DNA of 64,000 nt from assembly GCF_022026155.1 (NCBI RefSeq), contig NZ_CP085041.1:1148306-1212305 (forward strand), written 5' to 3'. Shown piece by piece: positions 1 to 8,353 of the stretch. A program made the position numbers and the translations under genes. The number at the start of each line of letters is the position of its first letter. Within the stretch, counting starts at the first letter, position 1. The notes beneath the pieces were generated by a model, which was given only the letters and a program-made list of their open reading frames with translations, did not search any database and was not told the origin of the DNA. The DNA comes from Dissulfurimicrobium hydrothermale (GTDB lineage: Bacteria; Desulfobacterota; Dissulfuribacteria; Dissulfuribacterales; Sh68).

Positions 1-1
1 T

Positions 2-274
2 GTAATCCTGAAGGCCGGTATTGCAGGGACAGAGGCCTTGAGAAAGGAATTGAAAGACCATGTCAGGAAGGAGATAGGACCCATTGCAAACCCTGAGGTG
101 ATACAGTTTGTGGAGGGGTTGCCGAAGACCAGGAGCGGCAAGATCATGCGCAGGATACTCAGAAAGATTGCTGCAGGCGATACAGGAGACTTTGGAGATA
201 CCTCTACCTTGGCGGATCCAGCTGTGATAGACTGGCTTATAAAGGGCAAGGAAGAGCTGTTTAAGACACGCTGA
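2..274 (+). CDS. acs: Acetyl-CoA synthetase, C-terminal fragment (cut by window edge)
   Basis: The reading frame is open from base 2 and ends at a TGA at 272-274, so only about the last 90 residues are present. They match the C-terminal lid domain of AMP-forming acetyl-CoA synthetase, which activates acetate to acetyl-CoA with ATP in the cytoplasm. The key visible motif is [11 protein letters not shown], which holds the conserved lysine that in this family contacts acetyl-adenylate and is the target of regulatory acetylation. The residues before it ([15 protein letters not shown]) also fit the family. The adenylation core lies outside the window, so a related acyl-CoA synthetase cannot be fully excluded. 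No terminator is visible; a small membrane-protein gene follows after 20 bases. Confidence 0.85.
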   Translation, partial: VILKAGIAGTEALRKELKDHVRKEIGPIANPEVIQFVEGLPKTRSGKIMRRILRKIAAGDTGDFGDTSTLADPAVIDWLIKGKEELFKTR

Positions 275-294
275 AACGCTGATATTGCGGAGGC

Positions 295-690
295 ATGATC
301 AAAGTAATGGGCAAAGGCCATGATGCAAATGCGCCGAGAAGGACACATCTTGCAAATGAAAGGACGTTTCTCGCCTGGATAAGGACTGCCATCGCCATCA
401 TGGCCTTTGGTTTTCTGGTGGCAAAGCTTTCCCTTCTGACAAGACTGCTTTCCGAGACCCATCCTGAGGCTGCGACCTTTCAGTCTGACATACCCCTATA
501 TCTCGGGGCAGGCACTATAGCCATAGGCGGGCTCCTGGGTATATTTGCCGTCGTCAGGCACTATCAGATCAAGCGCCAGATAGATCAAGATACATTCAAA
601 CCGTCGATATTGCTTGATATCATGGTGGCCCTCATACTTTTGATGATTTCTTTGTTTGTCGTATTCTATCTCATACGTCTGCTTGGTTGA
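295..690 (+). CDS. DUF202 family small membrane protein (YidH-like)
   Basis: This 131-residue protein carries the DUF202 signature near its N-terminus (HLANERTFLAWIRTAIA), followed by three hydrophobic segments at about residues 30-48, 65-85 and 108-128. The family is a set of small inner-membrane proteins of unknown biochemical role, so no function is assigned. It starts at an ATG 20 bases after the acs stop with a GGAGG-like site (GCGGAGGC) just upstream, so co-transcription with acs is likely. Its length is usual for the family. About 120 bases of non-coding DNA separate it from the downstream riboswitch. Confidence 0.8.
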   Translation: MIKVMGKGHDANAPRRTHLANERTFLAWIRTAIAIMAFGFLVAKLSLLTRLLSETHPEAATFQSDIPLYLGAGTIAIGGLLGIFAVVRHYQIKRQIDQDTFKPSILLDIMVALILLMISLFVVFYLIRLLG

Positions 691-812
691 TTGTTTGTCG
701 GGATGGAAGGTGCAAAAGCCAAACAATCCGCCGCAGTCGATTCTTGAGCGATTTATATGCTTGACAACCTTTCTGAGGGCAAATAGAGTTTTATATTAAA
801 ATTAAACAAGAC

Positions 813-964
813 AACAGGCGCCGCGAGGCTTAATGGGGAACCCTGTGAGAATCAGGGACGGGCCCGCCGCTGTGATCGGGGACGGAGGTCGTAGTAATGC
901 CACTGGCTTAGGCTGGGAAGGCGCGGCCGGTAGATGGATCCGAAAGTCAGAAGACCTGCCTGTT
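813..964 (+). promoter_or_regulatory. Cobalamin (B12) riboswitch aptamer
   Basis: The conserved blocks of the adenosylcobalamin riboswitch occur in order: GGGAA then GTGAGAATC and the GGGACGGGCCCGCCGCTGTG box (about 837-876), a GCCACTGG element at 899-906, GGGAAGGCGCGG at 915-926, and the 3' block AAGTCAGAAGACCTGCC at 944-960. The closing stem P1 can form between 813-819 and 958-964. The aptamer directly precedes a CobN-like gene and an operon ending in CbiK. In this class, ligand binding normally shuts off the downstream genes, so this operon is expected to be on when the cell lacks cobalamin. Confidence 0.95.
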
Positions 965-1049
965 TGATAGCTGCCCTTTCGAGGCAAGGAGTGGGGCGGT
1001 TGCTGTCCTGTTCGGTAGCTGTAGGATTTAAGCGGATAAAAGGGCTATT

Positions 1050-1098
1050 CCGGATCCATGCACCTGTTTTCTTAAGGTGTTGATCCGGTTCTTTATTT
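1050..1098 (+). terminator. Likely expression platform: terminator-like hairpin between riboswitch and cobN
   Basis: A CCGGATC arm at 1050-1056 pairs with GATCCGG at 1082-1088. A second nested pairing is possible inside it (CACCT 1061-1065 with AGGTG 1075-1079). The T-rich run TTCTTTATTT follows at 1089-1098. This arrangement, 85 bases after the aptamer and about 30 bases before the start codon, fits an intrinsic terminator controlled by the riboswitch. No antiterminator pairing was worked out, so the mechanism is inferred. Confidence 0.55.
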
Positions 1099-1129
1099 GG
1101 AGCTCTATTCTATTAAGAGAAGGTGTCTG

Positions 1130-4100
1130 ATGTATTGCTGGATTTTTACTGTCATAACTATTTTTTCATTTTTTATCCCGAAAACCGCCTCGGCCCAAGG
1201 GCTGATGGTCTTTTTTGTCGGGGATTCTGACGTCTATACCTGTCGGAAAGCGTTATCGTCCATTGATCTTCCTGGACTTAAGGTCTTGGTCTTAACTGAA
1301 AAGGATCTCGATGCCCCAAGGGCCTCGGCTGTGCTTTCGTCTATGGATGTAGCTGTCTTGGATGCTATGCAGGGGGGACTTACCGATTGGTTGACCTCGC
1401 ATAAAAATTTAATAAATCCAATGGCTAAGATATATGCCGTCCGTTCGCCAGGCAGATCAAGGGAGTTGAAAGGTCAGGGTGTCATATTCGACGAGACGGT
1501 CAGGAGATACTTCGATTATACGAGTGAAGAAAATATCCGAGGGCTCATTCTATATCTTGCGAAGACCGATTTAGGCGTTCATGTCTCTCCGCCAGCGCCG
1601 GTCGTGCCGCCCGAAGGGGGTTTTTATCACCCCGATGCCCATGCCTTTTTCGCTGACGTCGGCGAATATGTGAACTGGTATAAAAAAACAGGCCATTTCA
1701 ATGACAAAGGTCTCTGGTCACTAGTGGTCGTATTTCCAACTTTTACCGTTGATTCAAGGAAAGGGCCGCTTGACGCCCTTATAAGGGCATATGAGGCCAA
1801 TGGTATAAATACGCTGACACTCCTCTATTCCCCAAAGGACGGGCCATCCGAGATAGACCGTTTGATCTCTGAACCGCCCTTAAATGACGCCCTTGGTTCC
1901 ATCACGAGTTTTGTATTCAGATTCAGCTCTCTCCTTTCCCCTAGACTTTTGAAGGTACTTGAGAAGGCGAATTGCCCCGTTTTCAATCCCCAATATCTTT
2001 TTTACACATCGAGGGACGAATGGATGAAGTCGTCGCAGGGCATGGCCGCCAGCGAGATCACCATGCAGTTCTCCATGCCGGAGCTCTCTGGCCTTGTAGA
2101 ACCTACTGTTGTCGGGGCGAAAGAAGATATGAGCAACGAGGGTCCGATATATGTCCCGATCAAGGATGAGATAGATATACTTGCAAGGCGGGTGGCAAGA
2201 TGGCATGCGCTTAAAGAAAAACCGAATAGGGATAAAAGAATCGTCCTGATTTATTATAACCATGTCCAAGGCAAACAGAATATAGGGGCAAGCTACCTCA
2301 ATGTGGCGAGGAGCATCAAGGTCATTGTTAACCGTCTGAGAGCTGAAGGATATATGATCCCGAAGGATGTAAGCGAGGACGAGATCAAGGACCTTCTTGT
2401 AAAGGTTGGGAGGAATATAGGTTCGTGGGCCCCAGGCGAGCTTGACAGATTTATGGCCAGCAATGATTATGTCGCGATCGACATGAGGCAATATAAGAGG
2501 TGGATAAAGGGAATTGACCAGGGATTCTTAAAGAAGGTCGAAAAGGATTGGGGGAGGCCTGAGGATTCAAAGATAATGACCCGCGACGGGCGGTTTATCA
2601 TCCCATGCATCCGTCTGGGCAATCTGACCATTGCGCCGCAGCCTGTAAGGGGGTTCAGCGATGATCCCGACAAGCTCTATCACAGCACGATTGTCTATCC
2701 GCACCATCAATACGTGGCTTTTTATCTCTGGCTTCAAAAGGTCTTGAGGCCTGATGCCATGATAAGCCTCGGCACTCATGGTACACATGAGTGGCTGCCT
2801 GGGAAGAATGCCGGCCTCTCGGCCAGCTGCTCACCGGAGGTGCTGATAGGCGATATCCCAAATATCTATCCATATATAGTTGATGACGTGGGTGAAGGCA
2901 TCCAGGCCAAGCGCAGGGGGCGGGCTGTGATAATAGACCATGCGGTCCCGCCGTTCAGGCAAGGCGGTCTCTATGCCGAGTATTCAAAGCTCGCAGCCCT
3001 CATAAGTGAGTACGAGGCATCCGATTCGAACGATATAAAGGCCGCAAGGCTTGCACGCATAGGTAAGCTTGCAACAGCGCTCGGGCTCTGTAAGGACCTC
3101 GGGGTAAAAAAAATAGATAAAGACTCAGTCAAGAGACTTGAAGACTATCTCATTGAGATAAAAACCAGCCTTGTACCGTACGGTCTCCATACCTTTGGGG
3201 AATCCCCTAAAGGTGAGGCGCTTGATGAGATGGCCGCAGCTGTTTCATCAGGTGCAAATGGTGGAAAAGATCGCTACCTTAGGCTCATTTCTGAATCGGG
3301 TCGGGATGAACTCGATGCGCTTGTCAATGCCTTAAACGGCGGTTTTATCCCGCCGGCCCCCGGCGGGGATCCGGTTCGGAACCCCGAGAGTCTACCGACA
3401 GGCAGGGACTTCTATGGCTTTGATCCGGAAAAGGTCCCGTCGAAAGAGGCGTGGGGCCAGGGGAAAAAGGCGGCGGAGGAGATTATTGATGGTTATCGAA
3501 AGGCTCACGGCGGCAGGTATCCCGAAAAGACAGCCATAGTCCTCTGGGCCGTCGAGACTATGAGAAACGAGGGGGTGAACGAGGCGACCGCACTCTATCT
3601 CATGGGCATGAGACCCATATGGGATCGTAGGGACAAGGTAAAGGGCGTCGAGCCTATTTCGGCCACAGAATTGAACAGGCCGAGGCTTGATGTGCTTTTG
3701 CAGATGTCTGGTCTTTACAGGGATACCTTCCCATCGGTTGCGCTTCTTCTTGACAAGGCGGTGAAAGAAGCCGCTGTACTCACAGACGTTGAGAACTATA
3801 TCAAGGATCACACCGAGGCGCTTAAAAAGACCCTCATAAAGGCGGGTTATACCAGAGCCGAGGCCGATAAACTCTCGACAGTTCGTATATTTTCCGAAAG
3901 ACCTGGGGCATATGGTACAAAGGTAGCCGAGATGACCGGCGCAAGTGGTCTTTGGGAGGATGATTCAAAGATCGCTCAGGCGTTTATGAACATGGTCTCA
4001 TTCGGTTATTCAAAAGACATGTGGGGGCAGGATGCAAAAGCTGTGTTCCGCTCACAGCTCAAGGATGTAAGCGTCACCGTCCAGTCGCGCTCTTCGAATC

Positions 4101-5110
4101 TCTACGGCCTTATGGACAACGATGACGTCTTTCAGTATCTTGGCGGACTCAATATGGCCGTAAAAAAGATCTCTGGGAAGGCGCCGGATAGCCTCATATC
4201 CGATCAGAAAGATCCTCGAAACAGCCGAATGGAACCCCTTTCCCTAGCTATAGGTACGGAGCTCAGGGCTAGGTATCTGAACCCTGTCTGGATAGAAGGT
4301 ATGAAGAAGGAGGGTTATGCCGGGGCGCGTGAGATGTCTAGGTTTGTGGATAACATGTGGGGGTGGCAGGTGACTACCCCTGAGATGATAGACAGGGCCA
4401 AATGGGACGAGGTCTATTCAGTATATGTGGAAGATAAATACAGGTTGGGACTTAAAGAATTCTTCTCAAGGGAAAATCCATGGGCATATCAGTCTATTAC
4501 TGGGCGGATGCTTGAGGCGGCAAGAAAGGGCTATTGGAAGGCCGACGACAGGACATTGATGAGGCTTTCAAAAGAATATGCACTGGATGTGATTAACAAG
4601 GGTGTGGCGTGCTGTGATCATACATGCAATAATCCCCTTTTAAATCAGATGGTGGTTAATATTATATCCATCCCAGGTGTCATGGCCCCGAAGCTCGTTG
4701 AGCGGTTCAAACTCGCCATACAAAAGGCGGCCGGGAAGACCATCGATGCCCAGGTCAAGCAGAGGATCGATCTCCTCACTAGACTGGGGAATAGGGCCAT
4801 CCTGGTGTCAGATGAAAGGCCTTCATACGATCCGTGGGTCAAGGCCAGGGCAACGATCGGCGAGACGACAGGAAACGATAAAGGAGGGGTTGGAACTGAG
4901 GGCATAAAAGGTACGCATAGCATCCAAAATGCCTCCAAAAAGGCTGATGTCAAGGGGTATAAGGTGAAAGAGCTTGGTCAAAGGGATAAGAAAGAAAGGG
5001 CGGACAAGGCCGATGTCTCTTCATCGGGTGTCCAGTGGGCTGCGGCCGTCTTCGTCATGGGGATTGTGGTGCTCGTAGTCCTTGGGATATACAGACAAAA
5101 AAGGAGATGA
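1130..5110 (+). CDS. Exported, membrane-anchored CobN-like chelatase large subunit
   Basis: About 1326 residues, the length of CobN/BchH-type large subunits, which hold the tetrapyrrole in metal insertion. Family motifs include the THGTHEWLPGK segment and the preceding block around NLTIAPQPVRGF. Two features are unlike cytoplasmic CobN: an N-terminal signal peptide (hydrophobic residues about 4-17 ending ASAQ) and a C-terminal transmembrane helix followed by RQKRR, giving a periplasmic body with a cytoplasmic tail. The ATG at 1130 is chosen because AGAAGG lies six bases upstream and the signal peptide begins there; a TTG at 1097 would add 11 charged residues. It is the first gene after the B12 riboswitch. 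No CobS/CobT or ChlI/ChlD ATPase partner is in the window. Family assignment is firm; the substrate and the direction of metal transfer are unknown. Confidence 0.88.
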   Translation: MYCWIFTVITIFSFFIPKTASAQGLMVFFVGDSDVYTCRKALSSIDLPGLKVLVLTEKDLDAPRASAVLSSMDVAVLDAMQGGLTDWLTSHKNLINPMAKIYAVRSPGRSRELKGQGVIFDETVRRYFDYTSEENIRGLILYLAKTDLGVHVSPPAPVVPPEGGFYHPDAHAFFADVGEYVNWYKKTGHFNDKGLWSLVVVFPTFTVDSRKGPLDALIRAYEANGINTLTLLYSPKDGPSEIDRLISEPPLNDALGSITSFVFRFSSLLSPRLLKVLEKANCPVFNPQYLFYTSRDEWMKSSQGMAASEITMQFSMPELSGLVEPTVVGAKEDMSNEGPIYVPIKDEIDILARRVARWHALKEKPNRDKRIVLIYYNHVQGKQNIGASYLNVARSIKVIVNRLRAEGYMIPKDVSEDEIKDLLVKVGRNIGSWAPGELDRFMASNDYVAIDMRQYKRWIKGIDQGFLKKVEKDWGRPEDSKIMTRDGRFIIPCIRLGNLTIAPQPVRGFSDDPDKLYHSTIVYPHHQYVAFYLWLQKVLRPDAMISLGTHGTHEWLPGKNAGLSASCSPEVLIGDIPNIYPYIVDDVGEGIQAKRRGRAVIIDHAVPPFRQGGLYAEYSKLAALISEYEASDSNDIKAARLARIGKLATALGLCKDLGVKKIDKDSVKRLEDYLIEIKTSLVPYGLHTFGESPKGEALDEMAAAVSSGANGGKDRYLRLISESGRDELDALVNALNGGFIPPAPGGDPVRNPESLPTGRDFYGFDPEKVPSKEAWGQGKKAAEEIIDGYRKAHGGRYPEKTAIVLWAVETMRNEGVNEATALYLMGMRPIWDRRDKVKGVEPISATELNRPRLDVLLQMSGLYRDTFPSVALLLDKAVKEAAVLTDVENYIKDHTEALKKTLIKAGYTRAEADKLSTVRIFSERPGAYGTKVAEMTGASGLWEDDSKIAQAFMNMVSFGYSKDMWGQDAKAVFRSQLKDVSVTVQSRSSNLYGLMDNDDVFQYLGGLNMAVKKISGKAPDSLISDQKDPRNSRMEPLSLAIGTELRARYLNPVWIEGMKKEGYAGAREMSRFVDNMWGWQVTTPEMIDRAKWDEVYSVYVEDKYRLGLKEFFSRENPWAYQSITGRMLEAARKGYWKADDRTLMRLSKEYALDVINKGVACCDHTCNNPLLNQMVVNIISIPGVMAPKLVERFKLAIQKAAGKTIDAQVKQRIDLLTRLGNRAILVSDERPSYDPWVKARATIGETTGNDKGGVGTEGIKGTHSIQNASKKADVKGYKVKELGQRDKKERADKADVSSSGVQWAAAVFVMGIVVLVVLGIYRQKRR

Positions 5111-5116
5111 TTTATC

Positions 5117-5857
5117 ATGGAGCTTAAGGCGCTTATTCTTGGCCTGCTCTTTAGTATAGGGATCTTTGCCTTAAAGAGCGGGACGGGGTTGTATTACGCC
5201 GCAATCCAAAAAAAAGGCATTTTCGGTAAGACGTTGCTCGTCTTGACCTTCATTGCCGTATATGTAGGGCTGTTCGGGCTTTCGTTTTTTGTCTTGGGGC
5301 GGATTAATCTTGTTCGTCATCTCGATTTTATAAACGGTCTTTTGAGGGCCGGGATGCTTATCCATCTTGTCCTGGCAGCATTTACGGCCGTTTGGGGTGT
5401 AGTCCTCCTTAAAGAAGGCAGCCGATACAGCCTTGGCTGGCTCACCCTTTCTGTGCCATGCCCTGTCTGCATGATCGTCATATTTTCGACCAGTGCCTTT
5501 TTGATGAGTATATTTCCGGAGGCCTTGGGCACGGCGTTTTATCTTGCAACCGGCAGTTTTGTGGCCGTCGTTCTCTTTACGTTTTTCGTGATGCATTCGG
5601 CTCGAAAGGGCCTCAAGGGCTCGCCTGAGTCGCTTTTAGGCGGGGCCATGCTGGCGATTTCAGGCTATTTTATCCTGTCCGCCATGATAATCCCTCAGGT
5701 TTCTGATATTGAGCGGATATATCGGCTTTCCATGCAAAATGCAGCACAAAATACAGGTCGTGGCCTTACTACCGTCTTGATCTTGTTTCTTTTGACCGCT
5801 GTCCCAGGATTTTTTTGGACCCTCATGAAGATAAGGAGGATCAAGACTTGGACGTAG
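5117..5857 (+). CDS. DUF2162 family predicted membrane transporter
   Basis: A very hydrophobic 246-residue protein with about seven predicted membrane segments and a conserved-looking CPVC pair in SVPCPVCMIVIF near residues 115-120, which could bind a metal or be redox active. It matches my recollection of DUF2162, a predicted transporter family often found beside CobN-like and ExbB-like genes. It begins six bases after the cobN stop and overlaps the start of the next gene, so it belongs to the same transcript under the cobalamin riboswitch. Likely role: the inner-membrane channel or permease part of a cobalt or corrinoid system, by context only. Confidence 0.7.
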   Translation: MELKALILGLLFSIGIFALKSGTGLYYAAIQKKGIFGKTLLVLTFIAVYVGLFGLSFFVLGRINLVRHLDFINGLLRAGMLIHLVLAAFTAVWGVVLLKEGSRYSLGWLTLSVPCPVCMIVIFSTSAFLMSIFPEALGTAFYLATGSFVAVVLFTFFVMHSARKGLKGSPESLLGGAMLAISGYFILSAMIIPQVSDIERIYRLSMQNAAQNTGRGLTTVLILFLLTAVPGFFWTLMKIRRIKTWT

Positions 5858-6459
5858 AGGCAATCCTCAAATCATTTCTCTATATTATTTCCTCCACCCT
5901 TTTTCTGCCAGTTATCTTTATATTATCCATGCTCGTGATCTGGATATGTATATATTCGGGTTCCTTTTTTGCAGAATGGCTTGAGAGGGCAAGGCTTACA
6001 AGGTGCGATCCATCGGCCTTGCCCGATATTATAAAGAATGGCGGCCGGTTCGATATGCTTTCTCACAGCGTCAAGGGCTTTATCGCCAAGCTCGAAGACT
6101 TAATAGGCAACGGTGTACTTTCATCGCTTTCCGTTGAGAATCTGGTTTACGATTACACCATCAGACTCTCGAAATCCCTTGATCATCTGCGCCTGCTCAT
6201 ACGGCTTGGTCCAGGACTTGGGCTTCTTGGAACCCTTATACCGATGGGTACTGGCCTTTCCGCCTTGAGCCAGGGAGATATGACCAGGCTTTCAGCGGAC
6301 CTTGTCGTGGCCTTTACAACAACCATCGTAGGTCTTGCCATAGGGCTTATGGCCTTTTTCTTTTACACAGTCAAGCGCAGATGGGTGGAAGAAGATATAA
6401 AGAATATCGAACTTACGGCCGAGATACTAATGGAGAGCGATGTCAGAGATGTATCTTAG
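5848..6459 (+). CDS. MotA/TolQ/ExbB-family proton channel protein
   Basis: About 203 residues with an N-terminal membrane helix (about 8-32), a cytoplasmic stretch, and two later helices carrying the family pattern (RLGPGLGLLGTLIPMGTGL at about 120-140, then VVAFTTTIVGLAIGLMAFF). In ExbB, TolQ and MotA these helices form the ring that conducts protons. A TTG at 5848 is preferred because AAGGAGG lies about eight bases upstream; an earlier TTG at 5815 has no such site. It overlaps the DUF2162 gene by 10 bases and the next gene by 20, showing strong translational coupling. Neither TonB nor an outer-membrane receptor is encoded beside it. Confidence 0.85.
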   Translation: MDVEAILKSFLYIISSTLFLPVIFILSMLVIWICIYSGSFFAEWLERARLTRCDPSALPDIIKNGGRFDMLSHSVKGFIAKLEDLIGNGVLSSLSVENLVYDYTIRLSKSLDHLRLLIRLGPGLGLLGTLIPMGTGLSALSQGDMTRLSADLVVAFTTTIVGLAIGLMAFFFYTVKRRWVEEDIKNIELTAEILMESDVRDVS

Positions 6460-6808
6460 ACGAAGGCGTTTTTTCAAAAGGATATTGACAGTAAAAGACG
6501 ATCCGCGCGACGGCGACGATGATCCGCTCGCAGGTCTTGTAAATCTCTTTGATCTAAGCGTAGTATTCATAGTAAGTCTCATTCTTACTCTCTTCTCCGT
6601 CTACAGAATGCAGGACCTCTTTAGTGAAAAGGCAGAATTTACTATCATGAAGCAGTCAAAAGATGGCCGGCTTGAGATCATTACTAAAAAAGGCAAAAAA
6701 GTTACTGCAATGAAGGTCGAGAAAGAGAAGGCCGAGGGCAGGGGGGAGCGTCTCGGCACTGCGTACAGGCTTGAAGACGGGAGTCTTGTCTATGTGCCTG
6801 AACAATGA
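6440..6808 (+). CDS. DUF2149 protein, probable ExbD/TolR-like partner of the TolQ homologue
   Basis: A 122-residue protein with a charged, acidic cytoplasmic head (DDPRDGDDDP at 20-29), one membrane helix at about 39-58, and a short exported tail. Asp38 sits at the start of the helix in NLFDLSVVFIV. That is the position of the proton-carrying Asp of ExbD, TolR and MotB (pattern IDVMLVLLI). The match to DUF2149 is from recognition of the family, and the ExbD analogy is my inference. The ATG at 6440 overlaps the upstream gene; an ATG at 6449 is also possible because the GGAGAG site at 6432 is only two bases from 6440. Confidence 0.7.
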   Translation: MSEMYLRRRRFFKRILTVKDDPRDGDDDPLAGLVNLFDLSVVFIVSLILTLFSVYRMQDLFSEKAEFTIMKQSKDGRLEIITKKGKKVTAMKVEKEKAEGRGERLGTAYRLEDGSLVYVPEQ

Positions 6809-7577
6809 TAGATCAAAGATCCCGATCGTGCTTACCGCCTTTGGAACCACTAGTCGGGCTATGAAGACTTATGCTGTCGTGGATAAGGTCGTTAGGATGC
6901 ATTTCCCTGGGCATGATATACGTTGGGCGTATACTTCTCGCGTAGTCAAAGATTCTGCGCGGAAAGAGGGCAGAGAGATAAAGTCGCCGTCTGAGGTCTT
7001 GAATGACCTGGCTGCTGAAGGCCATTCATGGGCGGTGGTACAGTCCCTTCATCTCCTATGCGGCCATGAGTTTTATCGTATGATTGATGAGATAAGTAAC
7101 CATATTGTACGTGTATCGGTAGGCCTGCCCCTTCTCTCCTCACCGATGGATTATGGGCGCATGGCGGACGTCATCGGTCGTGCATTTCCCGCCTATGATC
7201 TTGAGGCGACGGTCCTGATCGGGCATGGCACGGATCACCCTGCATGGTCGAGTTATCTTGCGTTTTTATGGGTGTTGAGGCGGCGTTTCGGGCCGAGGTT
7301 TTTTATCGGCGTGATAGAAGATGGTATGCCGACCATGGAAGACACGTTAAAGACTGTTATGGAGGCAGGTTTTTTAAAAGTTAGGCTTGTGCCGTTGCTC
7401 CTTGTTGCTGGGCGGCATTTCCAAGAGGATTTGGCTGGAAGCGGCGGCTCCTGGAAATGTATGTTTGAACAGGTCGGGCTGGAGACCGTCGTCCATTGCG
7501 ATGGTATCGGCGAATTGCCCGGGGTGGCCGATGTATTTTGTGGGCATATACAAGATGCCATTGAGGTGGTTCTTTAA
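6792..7577 (+). CDS. cbiK: Sirohydrochlorin cobaltochelatase CbiK
   Basis: About 261 residues, the usual CbiK size. CbiK inserts cobalt into sirohydrochlorin in the anaerobic cobalamin pathway without ATP. Visible family features are the opening VLTAFGTTS, HLLCGHEF near residue 92, and LIGHGTDHPAW near residue 145, holding metal-ligand histidines; LVAGRHFQEDLAG follows near 207. The ATG at 6792 is chosen because GGGAG lies eight bases upstream; it overlaps the previous gene by 17 bases. No signal peptide is visible, so it is cytoplasmic, unlike the exported CbiK of some Desulfovibrio. It is the last gene under the B12 riboswitch, tying the operon to cobalt use. Confidence 0.9.
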   Translation: MCLNNDRSKIPIVLTAFGTTSRAMKTYAVVDKVVRMHFPGHDIRWAYTSRVVKDSARKEGREIKSPSEVLNDLAAEGHSWAVVQSLHLLCGHEFYRMIDEISNHIVRVSVGLPLLSSPMDYGRMADVIGRAFPAYDLEATVLIGHGTDHPAWSSYLAFLWVLRRRFGPRFFIGVIEDGMPTMEDTLKTVMEAGFLKVRLVPLLLVAGRHFQEDLAGSGGSWKCMFEQVGLETVVHCDGIGELPGVADVFCGHIQDAIEVVL

Positions 7578-7616
7578 CTTTTCGATTGATAACTGGCGGC
7601 AAGACGGTCGGTCTTC

Positions 7617-8150
7617 TCATGCACCGTCAAGTCCGCTCTTTTCCTTTTCCATGAAGTAACCTTGTGGATCTTGATAGTAGTACTGCATATCAATGAGCAT
7701 CCCGTGATGGGCCCTTTCTTCGCTCAGCATTTTTTGGAGAAAGGCCTTCTCGGCCTGACCGTCGGCCTCGTCTAGGCGTTTTGCATAAAAGTCCATGGCG
7801 GCCTTTTCGAGTCCGATCCCGATCTGGAGTGCCTCTGTCACGCCTGTTGCTGTTTTGACGGAGGGGCCATACTTCTTGGCCGCCTTTGCAAACGTCTTTT
7901 CAGCATCTATCTGTTTCTGTTCATAGAGCCTGCATGCGGCAGGCCATCCGCCGTTGGATTCCAGAAAATTATTTATCTCCTCTATTTCCTTCTTATGCCC
8001 TGTTTCATCTTCCAGGATGGCGAGGAATATCTCTTTCCCTGGTCCGTCAGGGCAGTTGTCGGCGGCCTTGCGGAAAAATTCCAGTTCTTTTTCTTCCATC
8101 CGCATGGCGGCACATAGCATGTCCGTTACCCTGTTATGTTTTCGAGCCAT
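7617..8150 (-). CDS. Ferritin-like (rubrerythrin-type) di-iron protein
   Basis: A 177-residue, all-helical protein with two repeats of the di-iron carboxylate pattern: EEKELEFF with EDETGHKKEIE in the first half, and GLEKAAMDFY with SEERAHHGML in the second. This is the ferritin-like four-helix bundle of rubrerythrins, which reduce peroxide or store iron. The C-terminal rubredoxin domain of classical rubrerythrin is absent. The start at 8150 is chosen because AAAGGAGG lies six bases upstream; an in-frame GTG or ATG further out would add 15 basic residues. It is convergent with cbiK. Probable role: oxidative stress protection. Confidence 0.82.
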   Translation of the reverse strand: MARKHNRVTDMLCAAMRMEEKELEFFRKAADNCPDGPGKEIFLAILEDETGHKKEIEEINNFLESNGGWPAACRLYEQKQIDAEKTFAKAAKKYGPSVKTATGVTEALQIGIGLEKAAMDFYAKRLDEADGQAEKAFLQKMLSEERAHHGMLIDMQYYYQDPQGYFMEKEKSGLDGA

Positions 8151-8353
8151 ACCCATCCTCCTTTGCCTGCCGGTCTGTTTATATTTTGAGACCATGGTTT
8201 TGTTTATCTGTTTTTAAAACCTAACATAATTTGCATCGTTATGTCTAGAGCAGGATATTTGGGTTCGAAAGGATCGCAGGATTTTATTGAAATATCCGGT
8301 AACGCCATGTAGAGTCTGTGAGATTAAGAATAACTGTCGTGGGGGATTTTGTT

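Noticed and set aside
1880-2491. 203-codon minus-strand frame inside the CobN-like gene
   Set aside because: It is antisense to a strong family match and has no recognisable domain.
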